Source: JBCCQL01 sp039414355 (GTDB lineage: Bacteria; Planctomycetota; Planctomycetia; Pirellulales; Lacipirellulaceae). From it: a stretch of 64,000 nucleotides of DNA. The notes beneath the pieces are model-generated. The model made no database searches, was not told where the DNA came from, and saw nothing but the letters and a program-made list of their open reading frames with translations. This document shows, one piece after another, positions 1 through 7,864 of the stretch. The stretch lies in contig JBCDJN010000013.1 of NCBI GenBank assembly GCA_039414355.1, positions 1 to 64,000 on the forward strand, written 5' to 3'. The first letter of the stretch is position 1; every line of letters begins with the position of its first letter. Made by a program: the position numbers and the translations under genes.

Positions 1-1
1 G

Positions 2-1261
2 ACGGACTGCCCGCAACGGGACGAGCGTCTCGGCTGGACCGGCGACGCTCAGGTGTATGTGAACGCGGCATGCCTCAACGCCGACTCGCAGGCGTTCTTC
101 GACAAGTGGCTCGTTGACCTAGTCGACGCCCAACGTGGCGACGGACAATTCCCGATGGTCGCGCCGCTGAAGGTGGCCGGGGGCGACGGCGGGCCCGCTT
201 GGGCCGACGCCGGCGTCATCTGCCCGGTTGCCGTCTACGACCACTACGGAGACCGGAGCCTGCTCGCGCGGCAATACCCCTCGATGAAGCGGTTCGTCGA
301 TTTCTGCTGGTCCCGCAGCCGCGACGGCGGGCTGGCGCCGAAGAAGTTCCATTGCTTTGGCGATTGGCTCAGCATCAAAGCCGACACGCCGAAGGACGTA
401 ATCTACACCGCCTACCTCGCCCGAAGCACCGCACTGCTCGCCTACGCGGCAGAGGAGTTAGGCCGCGAGGCGGACGCCGAGAAGTACCGCAGTCTCTTCG
501 ACACCGCCAAGGCGAGCTTCAACCGCGCGTACGTTTCGCCTGATGGCAAGATCAAGGGAGACACCCAATGCGTCTACGCGCTCGCCATCACATGCGACTT
601 GCTCGACGACGAGATGCGGCAGAAGGCGAGCGATCGGCTGACCGCCGACATCACCGCGCGTGACGGGCGCCTCTCCACCGGCTTTGTGGGGACGAAAGAC
701 CTACTGTTCGCCCTCTCACAAACCGGCCACGACGACATCGCCCATCGACTGTTGCACAACGAGGGCTTCCCCGGGTGGGGGTTCTCAATCAAGCACGGGG
801 CGACCAGCATCTGGGAACGCTGGGACGGGTGGACCGCGGACGACGGCTTCCAGAGCGCCGGCATGAACTCCTTCGCCCACTACTCATTCGGCGCGGTCTA
901 CCACTGGATGGTGGAGCACGTCGGCGGCATCCATCGTGACGCGGTTGGGTATGAGCGGGTGGTGATCCGCCCCGACTTCGACCCCTCGCTAAGCTCGGCG
1001 GAGACGCGATACGACTCCATCCGCGGAACGATCGCGACGAAGTGGGCGCGCGGCGCTGAGGGGCTCCGGCTCGAAGTCGTGATCCCCTGCGACACAACCG
1101 CTGAGGTCCACCTACCCGCAAAGAGCGTCGAGAGCGTCCTCGAAGGCGGCAGACCGGCAGCAACCGCCGAGGGCATACGGTCGGCAACGCTCGAAGGCGG
1201 CGAGGCGGTGCTAACCGTCGGCTCGGGAGACTACGCGTTCTCCGTCAAGGAGGAGGAATGA
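2..1261 (+). CDS. Alpha-L-rhamnosidase (GH78), C-terminal part, cut by window start
   Basis: This is the C-terminal part of a glycoside hydrolase family 78 alpha-L-rhamnosidase, which releases terminal L-rhamnose from plant or algal glycans. The reading frame is open from base 2, so the start lies outside the window. The first visible residues, TDCPQRDERLGWTGDAQ, are the signature of the (alpha/alpha)6 catalytic barrel with its active-site acidic residues. A second family motif, TSIWERWDGW, is about 265 residues further on and contains the expected general-base Glu. The last ~110 residues form the usual C-terminal beta-sandwich. The stop overlaps the next start by 4 bp (ATGA), so the two genes are probably co-translated. 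No signal peptide can be judged because the N-terminus is missing. Confidence 0.93.
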   Translation, partial: TDCPQRDERLGWTGDAQVYVNAACLNADSQAFFDKWLVDLVDAQRGDGQFPMVAPLKVAGGDGGPAWADAGVICPVAVYDHYGDRSLLARQYPSMKRFVDFCWSRSRDGGLAPKKFHCFGDWLSIKADTPKDVIYTAYLARSTALLAYAAEELGREADAEKYRSLFDTAKASFNRAYVSPDGKIKGDTQCVYALAITCDLLDDEMRQKASDRLTADITARDGRLSTGFVGTKDLLFALSQTGHDDIAHRLLHNEGFPGWGFSIKHGATSIWERWDGWTADDGFQSAGMNSFAHYSFGAVYHWMVEHVGGIHRDAVGYERVVIRPDFDPSLSSAETRYDSIRGTIATKWARGAEGLRLEVVIPCDTTAEVHLPAKSVESVLEGGRPAATAEGIRSATLEGGEAVLTVGSGDYAFSVKEEE

Positions 1262-3267
1262 CCTCTCGCATCGCTACAGCCCGTGCGTTCGCTGCGGTGT
1301 TGACCATCATGGCGGTCGCCGGCCCAGCGCCGGGCCGGGAGCTGTGGAGCGACTCGTGGGTGGCGACCGATGCGCTCGGGCGGACGATCTCAACGCACGA
1401 TAGCGTCGGCGATCGGCGGGCCGATAAGCACGTTGGTATGTTCTACTTCCTGTGGCACGGCTTCCACGGGACCGAGCTGTACGACAACACCAAACTCCTC
1501 GAGGCCAACCCAACAGATCCGCAGTACGGCCCGGAAAGCCGCTTCCACTGGTGGGGCGAACCTGAAGCCGGCTACTACCGGGCGACCGACCCGTGGGTTA
1601 TCCGCCGCAACAACGCGATGCTGGTCGACGCCGGCGTGGACTTCATCTACCTGGACGCGAGCAACGCCATCACGTATCCGAACGAGTTCCGTGCGTTGGC
1701 GGACACCTTCCTCCAAATCCGCGCCGAAGGCGGAACCACTCCGCAGATCACGTTCCTCACCCGCAGCAGCAGCCCGCGGACCATTGATCGGCTGCTCGGA
1801 GAAAACTACACGCAGCGGCAATACACGCCGCTCTGGTTCGAGTGGGAAGAGAAGCCGCTGATGCTGGGTTACCCCGATCAGGACGGCGAAAGCGTGTCGC
1901 AGGCCGCGCGCGACCGGTTTACGTTCCGCGAGTCGTGGGCGTGGGACGACGGCGACGGGAAGTGGCAGTGGATCGATACCTTTCCGCAGGACTTCGGCTG
2001 GTCGGGCGACCCGAACCACCCCGAGCAGGCGCCGGCGGCCGTTGCGTCGCACCCGGTCAACAACCGGGGTCGTAGCTACCGGCAAGGGTCCCAGCCGGCG
2101 ATCGACGCGCAAGGTCTGACCGCGTTCACCGACCAGGGGCGGCACTTCGCGGAGCAGATCGATGGGGCGTTGCAGATTGACCCCGACGTGTTGTTCCTCA
2201 CCGGCTGGAACGAATGGGTTGCGCAGCGCAAGATCGCCGACGCGCCACGCCAGTTCCTCGGCCAGACTATTGACGCGGGCGATACCTACTTCGTGGACGC
2301 CTACAACCAGGAATACAGTCGAGACATTGAGCCCATGCGGGGCGGGCACACCGACAACTACTACTACCAGTTGGTTGACGCCGTGCGCCGGTACAAGGGG
2401 GCGACGCCGCCCCCCGAAGGTTCGAGTCGCTTGGTGTCGATCGACGGCGCGTTCGACGAGTGGGCGAACGTCTCAACCGAGTACCGCGACACCCTCGGCG
2501 ATACGCTTCACCGGGACTTCGCCGGCTGGGGCGACAACCACTACGTCAACACGACCGGGCGCAATGACCTGATCACCGCAAAGACAGCCAACAACGCGGA
2601 CGAACTGTTCTTCTACGCCGAGACCGCTGCACCGATCACCCCCTCTTCCGACAACGACTGGATGATGCTCCTGATCGACGCCGACGGGGACGCTACCACG
2701 GGCTGGGCGGGCTACGACTACGTCGTGAATCGGGCGGTCGTTGACGGCAATACGACAACGCTTGAGCGGGCCCTGCCGGGTGGAGGATGGAGGGCCGTGG
2801 CGACGCTGCCTTACGCGGTGGATGGCGAGCAGCTTGAGCTGGCGGTTCCGCGCGACCTAGTCGGCCTCGGCGACGAAGACTTCGGCTTCCACTTCCAGTG
2901 GCTCGACAATGCGCCGATCGATGGCGACTTCGAGGCGACCTTCACCTCCGGCGACGCGGCCCCCAACCGGCGCTTCCGCTACGCGTATCAGGCCGCCGCG
3001 CCATTGCCGGGCGACGTCGACGGCGACGGAGCGGTCACCCTCGCCGACTTGACCACGCTGCGGGACAACCTGTTCGAGCCGGGCGCCCGCGCGGACGGCG
3101 ACCTGACCGGCGACGGGCTGATCGATTTCGAGGACTACCTGCAGTGGAAGTCCAACTACGCCACCGCCACGGCTGCATCGGCGCCGGAACCCGCTTCGGC
3201 GTTGTCGGTCGCGGCGGTAGGCCTCGGCTTCGCCGGCCGCACCCGTCGGAATCGTCTCTCTCGATAG
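1258..3267 (+). CDS. Secreted GH99-like glycoside hydrolase with dockerin-like repeat and PEP-CTERM tail
   Basis: This 669-residue exported protein has a signal peptide (residues ~1-27, ending APGRE). A TIM-barrel-like domain of the GH71/GH99-like type follows, with MFYFLWHGFHG, HWWGEPEAGYY, GVDFIYLDASNA and FLTGWNEW motifs. A beta-sandwich carbohydrate-binding-like region covers ~residues 400-575. Next come two EF-hand-like dockerin loops (GDVDGDGAVTLADL and GDLTGDGLIDFEDY). The tail is a PEP-CTERM signal (APEPASALS, hydrophobic stretch, RTRRNRLSR) for exosortase-type sorting to the envelope. The start overlaps the GH78 stop (ATGA), so it probably acts on the same rhamnose-containing glycan. 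The family assignment rests on motif impression only; substrate specificity is unknown. Confidence 0.75.
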   Translation: MTSRIATARAFAAVLTIMAVAGPAPGRELWSDSWVATDALGRTISTHDSVGDRRADKHVGMFYFLWHGFHGTELYDNTKLLEANPTDPQYGPESRFHWWGEPEAGYYRATDPWVIRRNNAMLVDAGVDFIYLDASNAITYPNEFRALADTFLQIRAEGGTTPQITFLTRSSSPRTIDRLLGENYTQRQYTPLWFEWEEKPLMLGYPDQDGESVSQAARDRFTFRESWAWDDGDGKWQWIDTFPQDFGWSGDPNHPEQAPAAVASHPVNNRGRSYRQGSQPAIDAQGLTAFTDQGRHFAEQIDGALQIDPDVLFLTGWNEWVAQRKIADAPRQFLGQTIDAGDTYFVDAYNQEYSRDIEPMRGGHTDNYYYQLVDAVRRYKGATPPPEGSSRLVSIDGAFDEWANVSTEYRDTLGDTLHRDFAGWGDNHYVNTTGRNDLITAKTANNADELFFYAETAAPITPSSDNDWMMLLIDADGDATTGWAGYDYVVNRAVVDGNTTTLERALPGGGWRAVATLPYAVDGEQLELAVPRDLVGLGDEDFGFHFQWLDNAPIDGDFEATFTSGDAAPNRRFRYAYQAAAPLPGDVDGDGAVTLADLTTLRDNLFEPGARADGDLTGDGLIDFEDYLQWKSNYATATAASAPEPASALSVAAVGLGFAGRTRRNRLSR

Positions 3268-3313
3268 TAAGTCGTCGGCCTTAGTTGAGCCGCGAACGAG
3301 TGTTTCCTCCGCC

Positions 3314-4522
3314 TCAAGCGTCCGGCGTCTGTACGACAATCTTCACGCCCTCCTGGCGTAGGTTGAGGTCGAAGGCCTCCTGAATCATGTGCAAGGGAAA
3401 CCGGTGCGTCACCAAGTCGGAGACCGGCAGGCCCGCGCTCTCGGCCCGCTGCAAGAAGTGGTAGGCGTTGGGGTACTCCCAGCTGTTGTAAGCCCAGCTG
3501 CCGAGCAGGGTGATCTCCTTCTTGCAGAAGTCCTCGTGGGGATTAATGGAAGCTGAGCCGCCGTCAACGAAGTGCCCGATCTCGCAGATGCTGCCACCCC
3601 GGCGGATGTACTTGAACATGTTTGCCGCGGCTTGTGGGACGCCCGTGGTCTGGAAGCCAAAGTGGGCGCCAAGCCCCTTGGTCAGGCCCGCTACGGCATC
3701 TGCCAAGTCGTCTGCGGTTGAGAAGTTCTTGTAGTTGAGCCGATGGTCGGCGCCCACTCTGGCAGCGAAGTCGAGACGGTGGTCGTTGCCGTCGATGGCG
3801 ATGATGTTGTTCACGCCGAACGTCCGCAAGACCGCAATCATCATCAGGCCAATCGGGCCGCAGCCCTGAACGACAACCCGCGTGCGAAAGTTGAGAGCAC
3901 TGCCGTGGGTCTTCGCACGCTCAAGGGCGTGGCAGACAACCGCCGCGGGCTCGATGAGCACCCGTAGGTCTTCGCTCATCCCGTTTACCACAAAGACCGA
4001 CGAGCCGGGGCGAATCACCAAGTACTCGCCAAAGTAGCCGTTAAAGTGGTGGGTTGATGAGTCGGGCAGCAGCCCATAAACCCGAAGGTCGTCGCACAGG
4101 TTAGCCTTGAGAGGGTTGTACCTAGCGACGCCGCACTGCTCCGAGGTGCCAAGCACGCTGGTGACGACGTGATCGCCGACCTTGATCTCTTTGCCCACGC
4201 TGTCGATCTTCCACTTCGATCCGATCTCGATGACCTCTCCCGTGCCCTCATGACCGAGGACGTGAGGGGCGAGCCCAAACGGGTCGTGCAGATAGCAGTG
4301 GATATCGGTCCCACAGATACCGCACGCCTCAACTCGGACCAGGATCTCGTCCTCGGCGATCTGGGGGATGGGGTAGGCGCGAAGCTCGATTTGTTGCTTC
4401 TCGACGAGCATCGCGACGCGGCCAACCCCGCTCGACGGCGTCGCCGGGCGGTCGCCCTGGATGGCTTCACGGACCATGCGTTCGATCGTCTGCCGATCGA
4501 TGCTTTGGTTCTTCATTCTCAA
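3314..4522 (-). CDS. Zinc-type medium-chain alcohol dehydrogenase with an encapsulation-peptide-like N-terminus
   Basis: This is a 402-residue MDR-superfamily NAD(P)-dependent alcohol/polyol dehydrogenase. The catalytic zinc ligands sit in ACGICGTDIHCY and GHEGTGEV, and the Rossmann region carries VVVQGCGPIGLM. The structural-zinc loop keeps only two of the usual four cysteines (SEQCGVARYNPLKANLC), so that site is probably lost. The MDR fold starts near residue 34. Before it lies a 33-residue extension with an amphipathic helix (IDRQTIERMVREAIQG) and a Pro/Ser linker, much like encapsulation peptides of microcompartment enzymes such as EutE or PduP. It converges on the GH99-like gene with a 46-bp gap. 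Planctomycetes degrade L-rhamnose and L-fucose in a microcompartment, so a role in that pathway is plausible but inferred. The substrate is unknown. Confidence 0.85.
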   Translation of the reverse strand: MRMKNQSIDRQTIERMVREAIQGDRPATPSSGVGRVAMLVEKQQIELRAYPIPQIAEDEILVRVEACGICGTDIHCYLHDPFGLAPHVLGHEGTGEVIEIGSKWKIDSVGKEIKVGDHVVTSVLGTSEQCGVARYNPLKANLCDDLRVYGLLPDSSTHHFNGYFGEYLVIRPGSSVFVVNGMSEDLRVLIEPAAVVCHALERAKTHGSALNFRTRVVVQGCGPIGLMMIAVLRTFGVNNIIAIDGNDHRLDFAARVGADHRLNYKNFSTADDLADAVAGLTKGLGAHFGFQTTGVPQAAANMFKYIRRGGSICEIGHFVDGGSASINPHEDFCKKEITLLGSWAYNSWEYPNAYHFLQRAESAGLPVSDLVTHRFPLHMIQEAFDLNLRQEGVKIVVQTPDA

Positions 4523-4709
4523 TCGCGTACGGTTCTGGAGCGTCTGTCAGCGAGGCTTCCCAGGCTTACCAGTTGTGTGACTAACTGTCCTGGCGCCTCC
4601 TAATTATCTCCTACCACACACATCGTGTCAGCAGTGCGATTGCGAGGAATTCGCCGTGACGAGATCTACCGGTTTCGATTCTGTCATTTGCATCTGCGAC
4701 GATTGATGC

Positions 4710-5335
4710 GTGTACGAGCCATTCAACTTCTGCGTGACCGACGAGCAATCGGGCGTCAACCCGATCGATACAGCGCGCTTGGCCGAGCTGATCGCCGATC
4801 TAAAACGCCGCGAGCCGGCGCCATTCGTAACTCCTTCGCCGCACTCGGGCGAGAACTACGTTTGGCGCGTCGCGCGGCTTCGCAAGACTGCCGAGGCGAT
4901 GATCGAAGCCGGGGCCGACATGGTCATTGGCCACGGCGCTCATCGTGTCCAAGAGATCGATCGCATCAAAGGGCGATGGGTCTTCTACTCGATCGGCAAC
5001 TTCGTCTTTAACTCGGACGGCGAGTTCGAGCTAAACCGATCGACCCCTTAAGCCTTCCCCTGTGGGTCCCACTCCGCCAGACGCCCCTGGGTTACGACGT
5101 GGGGGTCCGCGGCTAACCCATCCACGGCGACAACCTCGCGACCGATTACCGACCACGGCCCGTCACCCTCGACGAAGCCAAGCAAGTCCGCCGGCTGCTG
5201 ACTGTCTACGACTCGAGCGGCTCGCTTCACAACCACGCGAAGTGGGGGCGTGACGACTTTGGGTCCTGCGTCGCGCTAGGCTCGGCCCGCGACGGGCTTG
5301 ATCCCCTGGCTCCGTCGGAGACGGCAGGGATCTGA
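4710..5335 (+). pseudogene. CapA/PgsA-like metallophosphatase-fold protein, C-terminal remnant, frameshifted
   Basis: Only the C-terminal part of a CapA (poly-gamma-glutamate/capsule biosynthesis) family protein remains. The visible motifs are ENYVWRVARLRKTAEAMIEA, GADMVIGHGAHRVQEIDRI and GRWVFYSIGNFVFNSDGEF, typical of the end of the PGA_cap domain. The frame then shifts near base 5040 and continues in another frame (PLWVPLRQTPLGYDVGVRG), meets an in-frame stop near 5113, and goes on with recognisable sequence (PVTLDEAKQVRRLL) to a stop at about 5335. No N-terminal half or start codon is present upstream, where 4523-4709 holds nothing recognisable apart from the divergent dehydrogenase start. 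It is probably a dead gene left by a deletion. Confidence 0.7.
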
Positions 5336-5433
5336 TCCAGCCGGGAGAGGGTCGCTTCCAATTCGACGCCGACGGCGGGCTTCCGATTGACGTTTGGACC
5401 TACCGACCAGAGCGTCACGGCCCCGACGACCCG

Positions 5434-6165
5434 GTGCTGGTTGTGATGCACGGAACGCTCCGCAACGCGGACGAGTATCGCAACGCATGGATCGAGCACG
5501 CCGAGCGACTGGGTGCGCTGCTGTTGACGCCCGAATTCCGGCGCGACGATTATCCGTCTGGATACGGCTACCACCAGTTGAATGTGCTCACCAAGTCGGG
5601 TGAACCCGTGCCGCGGTGGGCCTGGGGTTCACAGCGAGTCGAGGCGTTGTTTGAGCACGTCGTCGCGGCTCTGGACCTCAATGCCGAGTCGTACTACCTC
5701 TACGGGCATTCGGCGGGCGGGCAGTTTGTTCATCGGTCGATGCTCTTGCTTCCTAGAATTCGGGCCCGCTTGGCGATTGCCGCGAATTCGGGCTGGTACA
5801 CCATGCCCGATTTCGAGACGCGATACCCAGCGGGCCTTGCCGGAAGTCCAGCCGATGAAGAGCAAGTCTCGAGAGCCCTAAGCCGACGCGTTGTTGTGCA
5901 CCTCGGCACGGCGGACAACGATCCGGAAGACCCCTATCTGGCAAGTGGCGATGAAGCGATGCGCCAGGGCCCCCATCGGTTGGCCCGCGGCCAGGAGTTC
6001 TTCGGACGTTTGCAGAAGGCGGCCACTGATAGGATCGCTGACCTCGGCTGGCGCCTCGAACTGGCAGAGGGCGTTGGCCACTCGAACGCGGACATGGCGG
6101 CCTTCGCCGCCAGGCTGATCGAGGCCGACCTCGCCGAAACCAGCGCGAGCGCCGTTTCGCAGTGA
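5434..6165 (+). CDS. Alpha/beta hydrolase (serine esterase type), 5' end uncertain
   Basis: This is an alpha/beta-hydrolase fold protein with the nucleophile elbow YGHSAGGQF (catalytic Ser), an oxyanion region VVMHGTLRNADEY and a late catalytic His in EGVGHSNAD; the acid is probably in GTADNDPEDPY. The first ATG is at 5434, but homologous-looking coding continues upstream in the same frame back to about 5350 (DGGLPIDVWTYRP, the strand before the HGT motif). No ATG, GTG or TTG occurs between the upstream stop at 5299 and 5422. The true N-terminus, probably with a signal peptide, seems to have been lost at the junction with the CapA remnant, so the gene may be inactive. It converges with the cyanophycinase-like gene, leaving 6 bp between them. 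Confidence 0.65.
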   Translation: MLVVMHGTLRNADEYRNAWIEHAERLGALLLTPEFRRDDYPSGYGYHQLNVLTKSGEPVPRWAWGSQRVEALFEHVVAALDLNAESYYLYGHSAGGQFVHRSMLLLPRIRARLAIAANSGWYTMPDFETRYPAGLAGSPADEEQVSRALSRRVVVHLGTADNDPEDPYLASGDEAMRQGPHRLARGQEFFGRLQKAATDRIADLGWRLELAEGVGHSNADMAAFAARLIEADLAETSASAVSQ

Positions 6166-6171
6166 CAGCGG

Positions 6172-6972
6172 CTAGGGATTGGCTGCCGGCTCGCGTAGTT
6201 CGCTCAGACGCAAGACCTCGCCGGCCGCGAGCACCAACTCACGCCTGGGCTGAGAAGAAGACGCCGGCCAAACGGCCGTCACCGTGCTCTCGCCTCGCAC
6301 GGTGATCGCGCCATCGCGGATCACCGCGGCGGTCGATTCGTCGATGCCTAAACCGGCGTAGTCTTCGAGTTTCGAGAGAACGCTTCGCAGCCGCGGCATG
6401 CGGTTGCGGGCAACGAAGTGTTGGTCAACGATCACGCTCGGTAAGAACCCGAATCCCGACCCGGTTTTCGCAACGGGGTTCCCGCCGGTGATCATTGGGT
6501 TCGACATCACCGCCGCGCCGGCGGAAGTACCGCCGACCACACCGCCCCGCTTGAGCAGGCGGCGCATTTCGGCTTCTACAAGCGTGCCGCCGTAGGTGGC
6601 GGTCAGGCGGCTTTGATTGCCTCCGCTGATCCAGACGCCGGTCGCTTGGCGTAGCGGCGTAACGAACTCGGCGTCTTCTGCCTTTTTCCGGTCGCGGGTG
6701 TGAATTACCTCGACCGAGGCAGCCCCCAGGTCACGCCAGCGTTTGATCCGACCGGAAACATAGTCGGCGTCGTCGGCATAGATGCTCGCTGTGGGGATCA
6801 GCACTAAGCGGGCCGCCTCCTTGCCCCCGGCGAGATCGATGAACTCGCTGCGGATTGAACTGGGAAGGCTCGACCCGCCAGCGATCACCAGCGCGCCCTC
6901 ACCAAGAGCTTGAGCCGATGAGATAAGCAACAGCACGCTCGCTGCGAGCGTCTTTCGCAGTGAATTGATCAT
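6172..6972 (-). CDS. Exported cyanophycinase-like peptidase (family S51)
   Basis: This 266-residue protein has a signal peptide (residues ~1-24, MINSLRKTLAASVLLLISSA) and a peptidase S51 fold. The cyanophycinase hallmarks are all visible: the nucleophile Ser in VVGGTSAGAAVMS, the Gln of SGGNQSRL, the His-containing VDQHFVARNRMPRL and the Glu of GLGIDESTA. Known cyanophycinases cut the multi-L-arginyl-poly-aspartate polymer into beta-Asp-Arg dipeptides. Length matches the family. Because it is exported, the substrate would be outside the cytoplasm, as for secreted CphE enzymes. A paralogue lies at 10320-11261, and the arginine-catabolism operon lies between them, which supports a polymer-scavenging role. 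Other S51 peptidases (aspartyl dipeptidase type) remain possible, but the DQHF motif favours cyanophycinase. Confidence 0.85.
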   Translation of the reverse strand: MINSLRKTLAASVLLLISSAQALGEGALVIAGGSSLPSSIRSEFIDLAGGKEAARLVLIPTASIYADDADYVSGRIKRWRDLGAASVEVIHTRDRKKAEDAEFVTPLRQATGVWISGGNQSRLTATYGGTLVEAEMRRLLKRGGVVGGTSAGAAVMSNPMITGGNPVAKTGSGFGFLPSVIVDQHFVARNRMPRLRSVLSKLEDYAGLGIDESTAAVIRDGAITVRGESTVTAVWPASSSQPRRELVLAAGEVLRLSELREPAANP

Positions 6973-7145
6973 CGGCTACTCGCTTGGATTTCGGTGGGGA
7001 TTGATCGTTTGTCGGACGCCAGCCGCGGCCCGTCTTGCAAGTGACACCGGCGCTACGACGGCGCGGAGGTACTACCAGTGGCAATCAGCAAGACGCTCGG
7101 CGACGCCGCTGACCTGTACGATCGGAAGCGCCGCGTGGCCGCCAG

Positions 7146-7643
7146 TCACTCGCGCGTCTCTGTCAGTTGCTCGAGCAACGCCAGTCCCGATTGTCGGATC
7201 TGAGACTTCAATACGATCGCTGTATTGGTTCGTGCGGTTCCGGGGATGGCAAGCACACGCTCGAGGATCCGCATGATGTGTTCGTTCGACCGCGCGACAA
7301 CCTGGCACAGCAGGTCGCCTTGCGCAGCGACGGAGTACACCTCAAGCACCTCGGGGATCGCCGAGAGTGCCTTGACCATATCAGCATCGACGACGCCCTG
7401 CTTCACTTCGATCGTCACATACGCCTTGACCCCAAAGCCAACCCTCTCCAGGTCAAGGTCGGGTCCGAAGCCCGTGATCACGCCCGACTCGGTCAGCCGC
7501 TCTAGTCGAGACTGGACGGTGCCACGCGCCACACTCAAGCGACGCGAGAGTTCGACCACCCCGACGCGCGGGCTGCTGCGAAGTTCCGCAATGAGACGCA
7601 CGTCGAGGTCGTCGATCGACACGGCAGACTGACTAGCGGTCAT
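7146..7643 (-). CDS. Lrp/AsnC family transcriptional regulator
   Basis: This 165-residue protein has an N-terminal winged helix-turn-helix (LDVRLIAELRSSPRVGVVEL ... RRLSVARGTVQSRLERL, residues ~11-60) and a C-terminal RAM/AsnC ligand-binding domain (VKAYVTIEV, EVYSVAAQGDLLCQVVA, TNTAIVLKS). Lrp-type proteins bind DNA as dimers to octamers and respond to amino acids. The gene is divergent from the ornithine cyclodeaminase/arginine dihydrolase operon across a 221-bp intergenic region, a classic arrangement for a dedicated activator or repressor. Arginine, ornithine or proline is the likely effector by inference. The ATG at 7643 fits the normal family length. Confidence 0.93.
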   Translation of the reverse strand: MTASQSAVSIDDLDVRLIAELRSSPRVGVVELSRRLSVARGTVQSRLERLTESGVITGFGPDLDLERVGFGVKAYVTIEVKQGVVDADMVKALSAIPEVLEVYSVAAQGDLLCQVVARSNEHIMRILERVLAIPGTARTNTAIVLKSQIRQSGLALLEQLTETRE

Positions 7644-7795
7644 GGTTTCTCGTTCTTCTCGATGGGCAGAATGCCCAACTCGTCGTTGTTTGGCGGGACC
7701 GATCGACGAAATCGCCGAGCAGGTCTACCCAGGCTCACGCAAAGCGACTGGTCGCATGGACCATAAAATAATCGAAAGCAACTACAGAATGACCA

Positions 7796-7824
7796 TTGAT
7801 TCGCCAATGATAGCGACATATCGT
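7796..7824 (+). promoter_or_regulatory. Possible sigma-70-type promoter for the arginine operon
   Basis: A TTGATT hexamer (7796-7801), a 17-bp spacer and TATCGT (7819-7824) lie 41 bp before the first possible start of the downstream operon. The whole stretch is AT-rich compared with its surroundings and sits between the divergent Lrp gene and the operon, so it could also hold the Lrp binding sites. No obvious palindrome was singled out. This was assigned by eye. Confidence 0.35.
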
Positions 7825-7864
7825 ACCGCGCACGTCGAGTCGCCTCCCGGGCGCCGCGAAAGCG

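Noticed and set aside
1390..2349. Minus-strand frame of 319 codons inside the GH99-like gene
   Set aside because: Same reason: the opposite strand carries clear hydrolase, dockerin and PEP-CTERM motifs.
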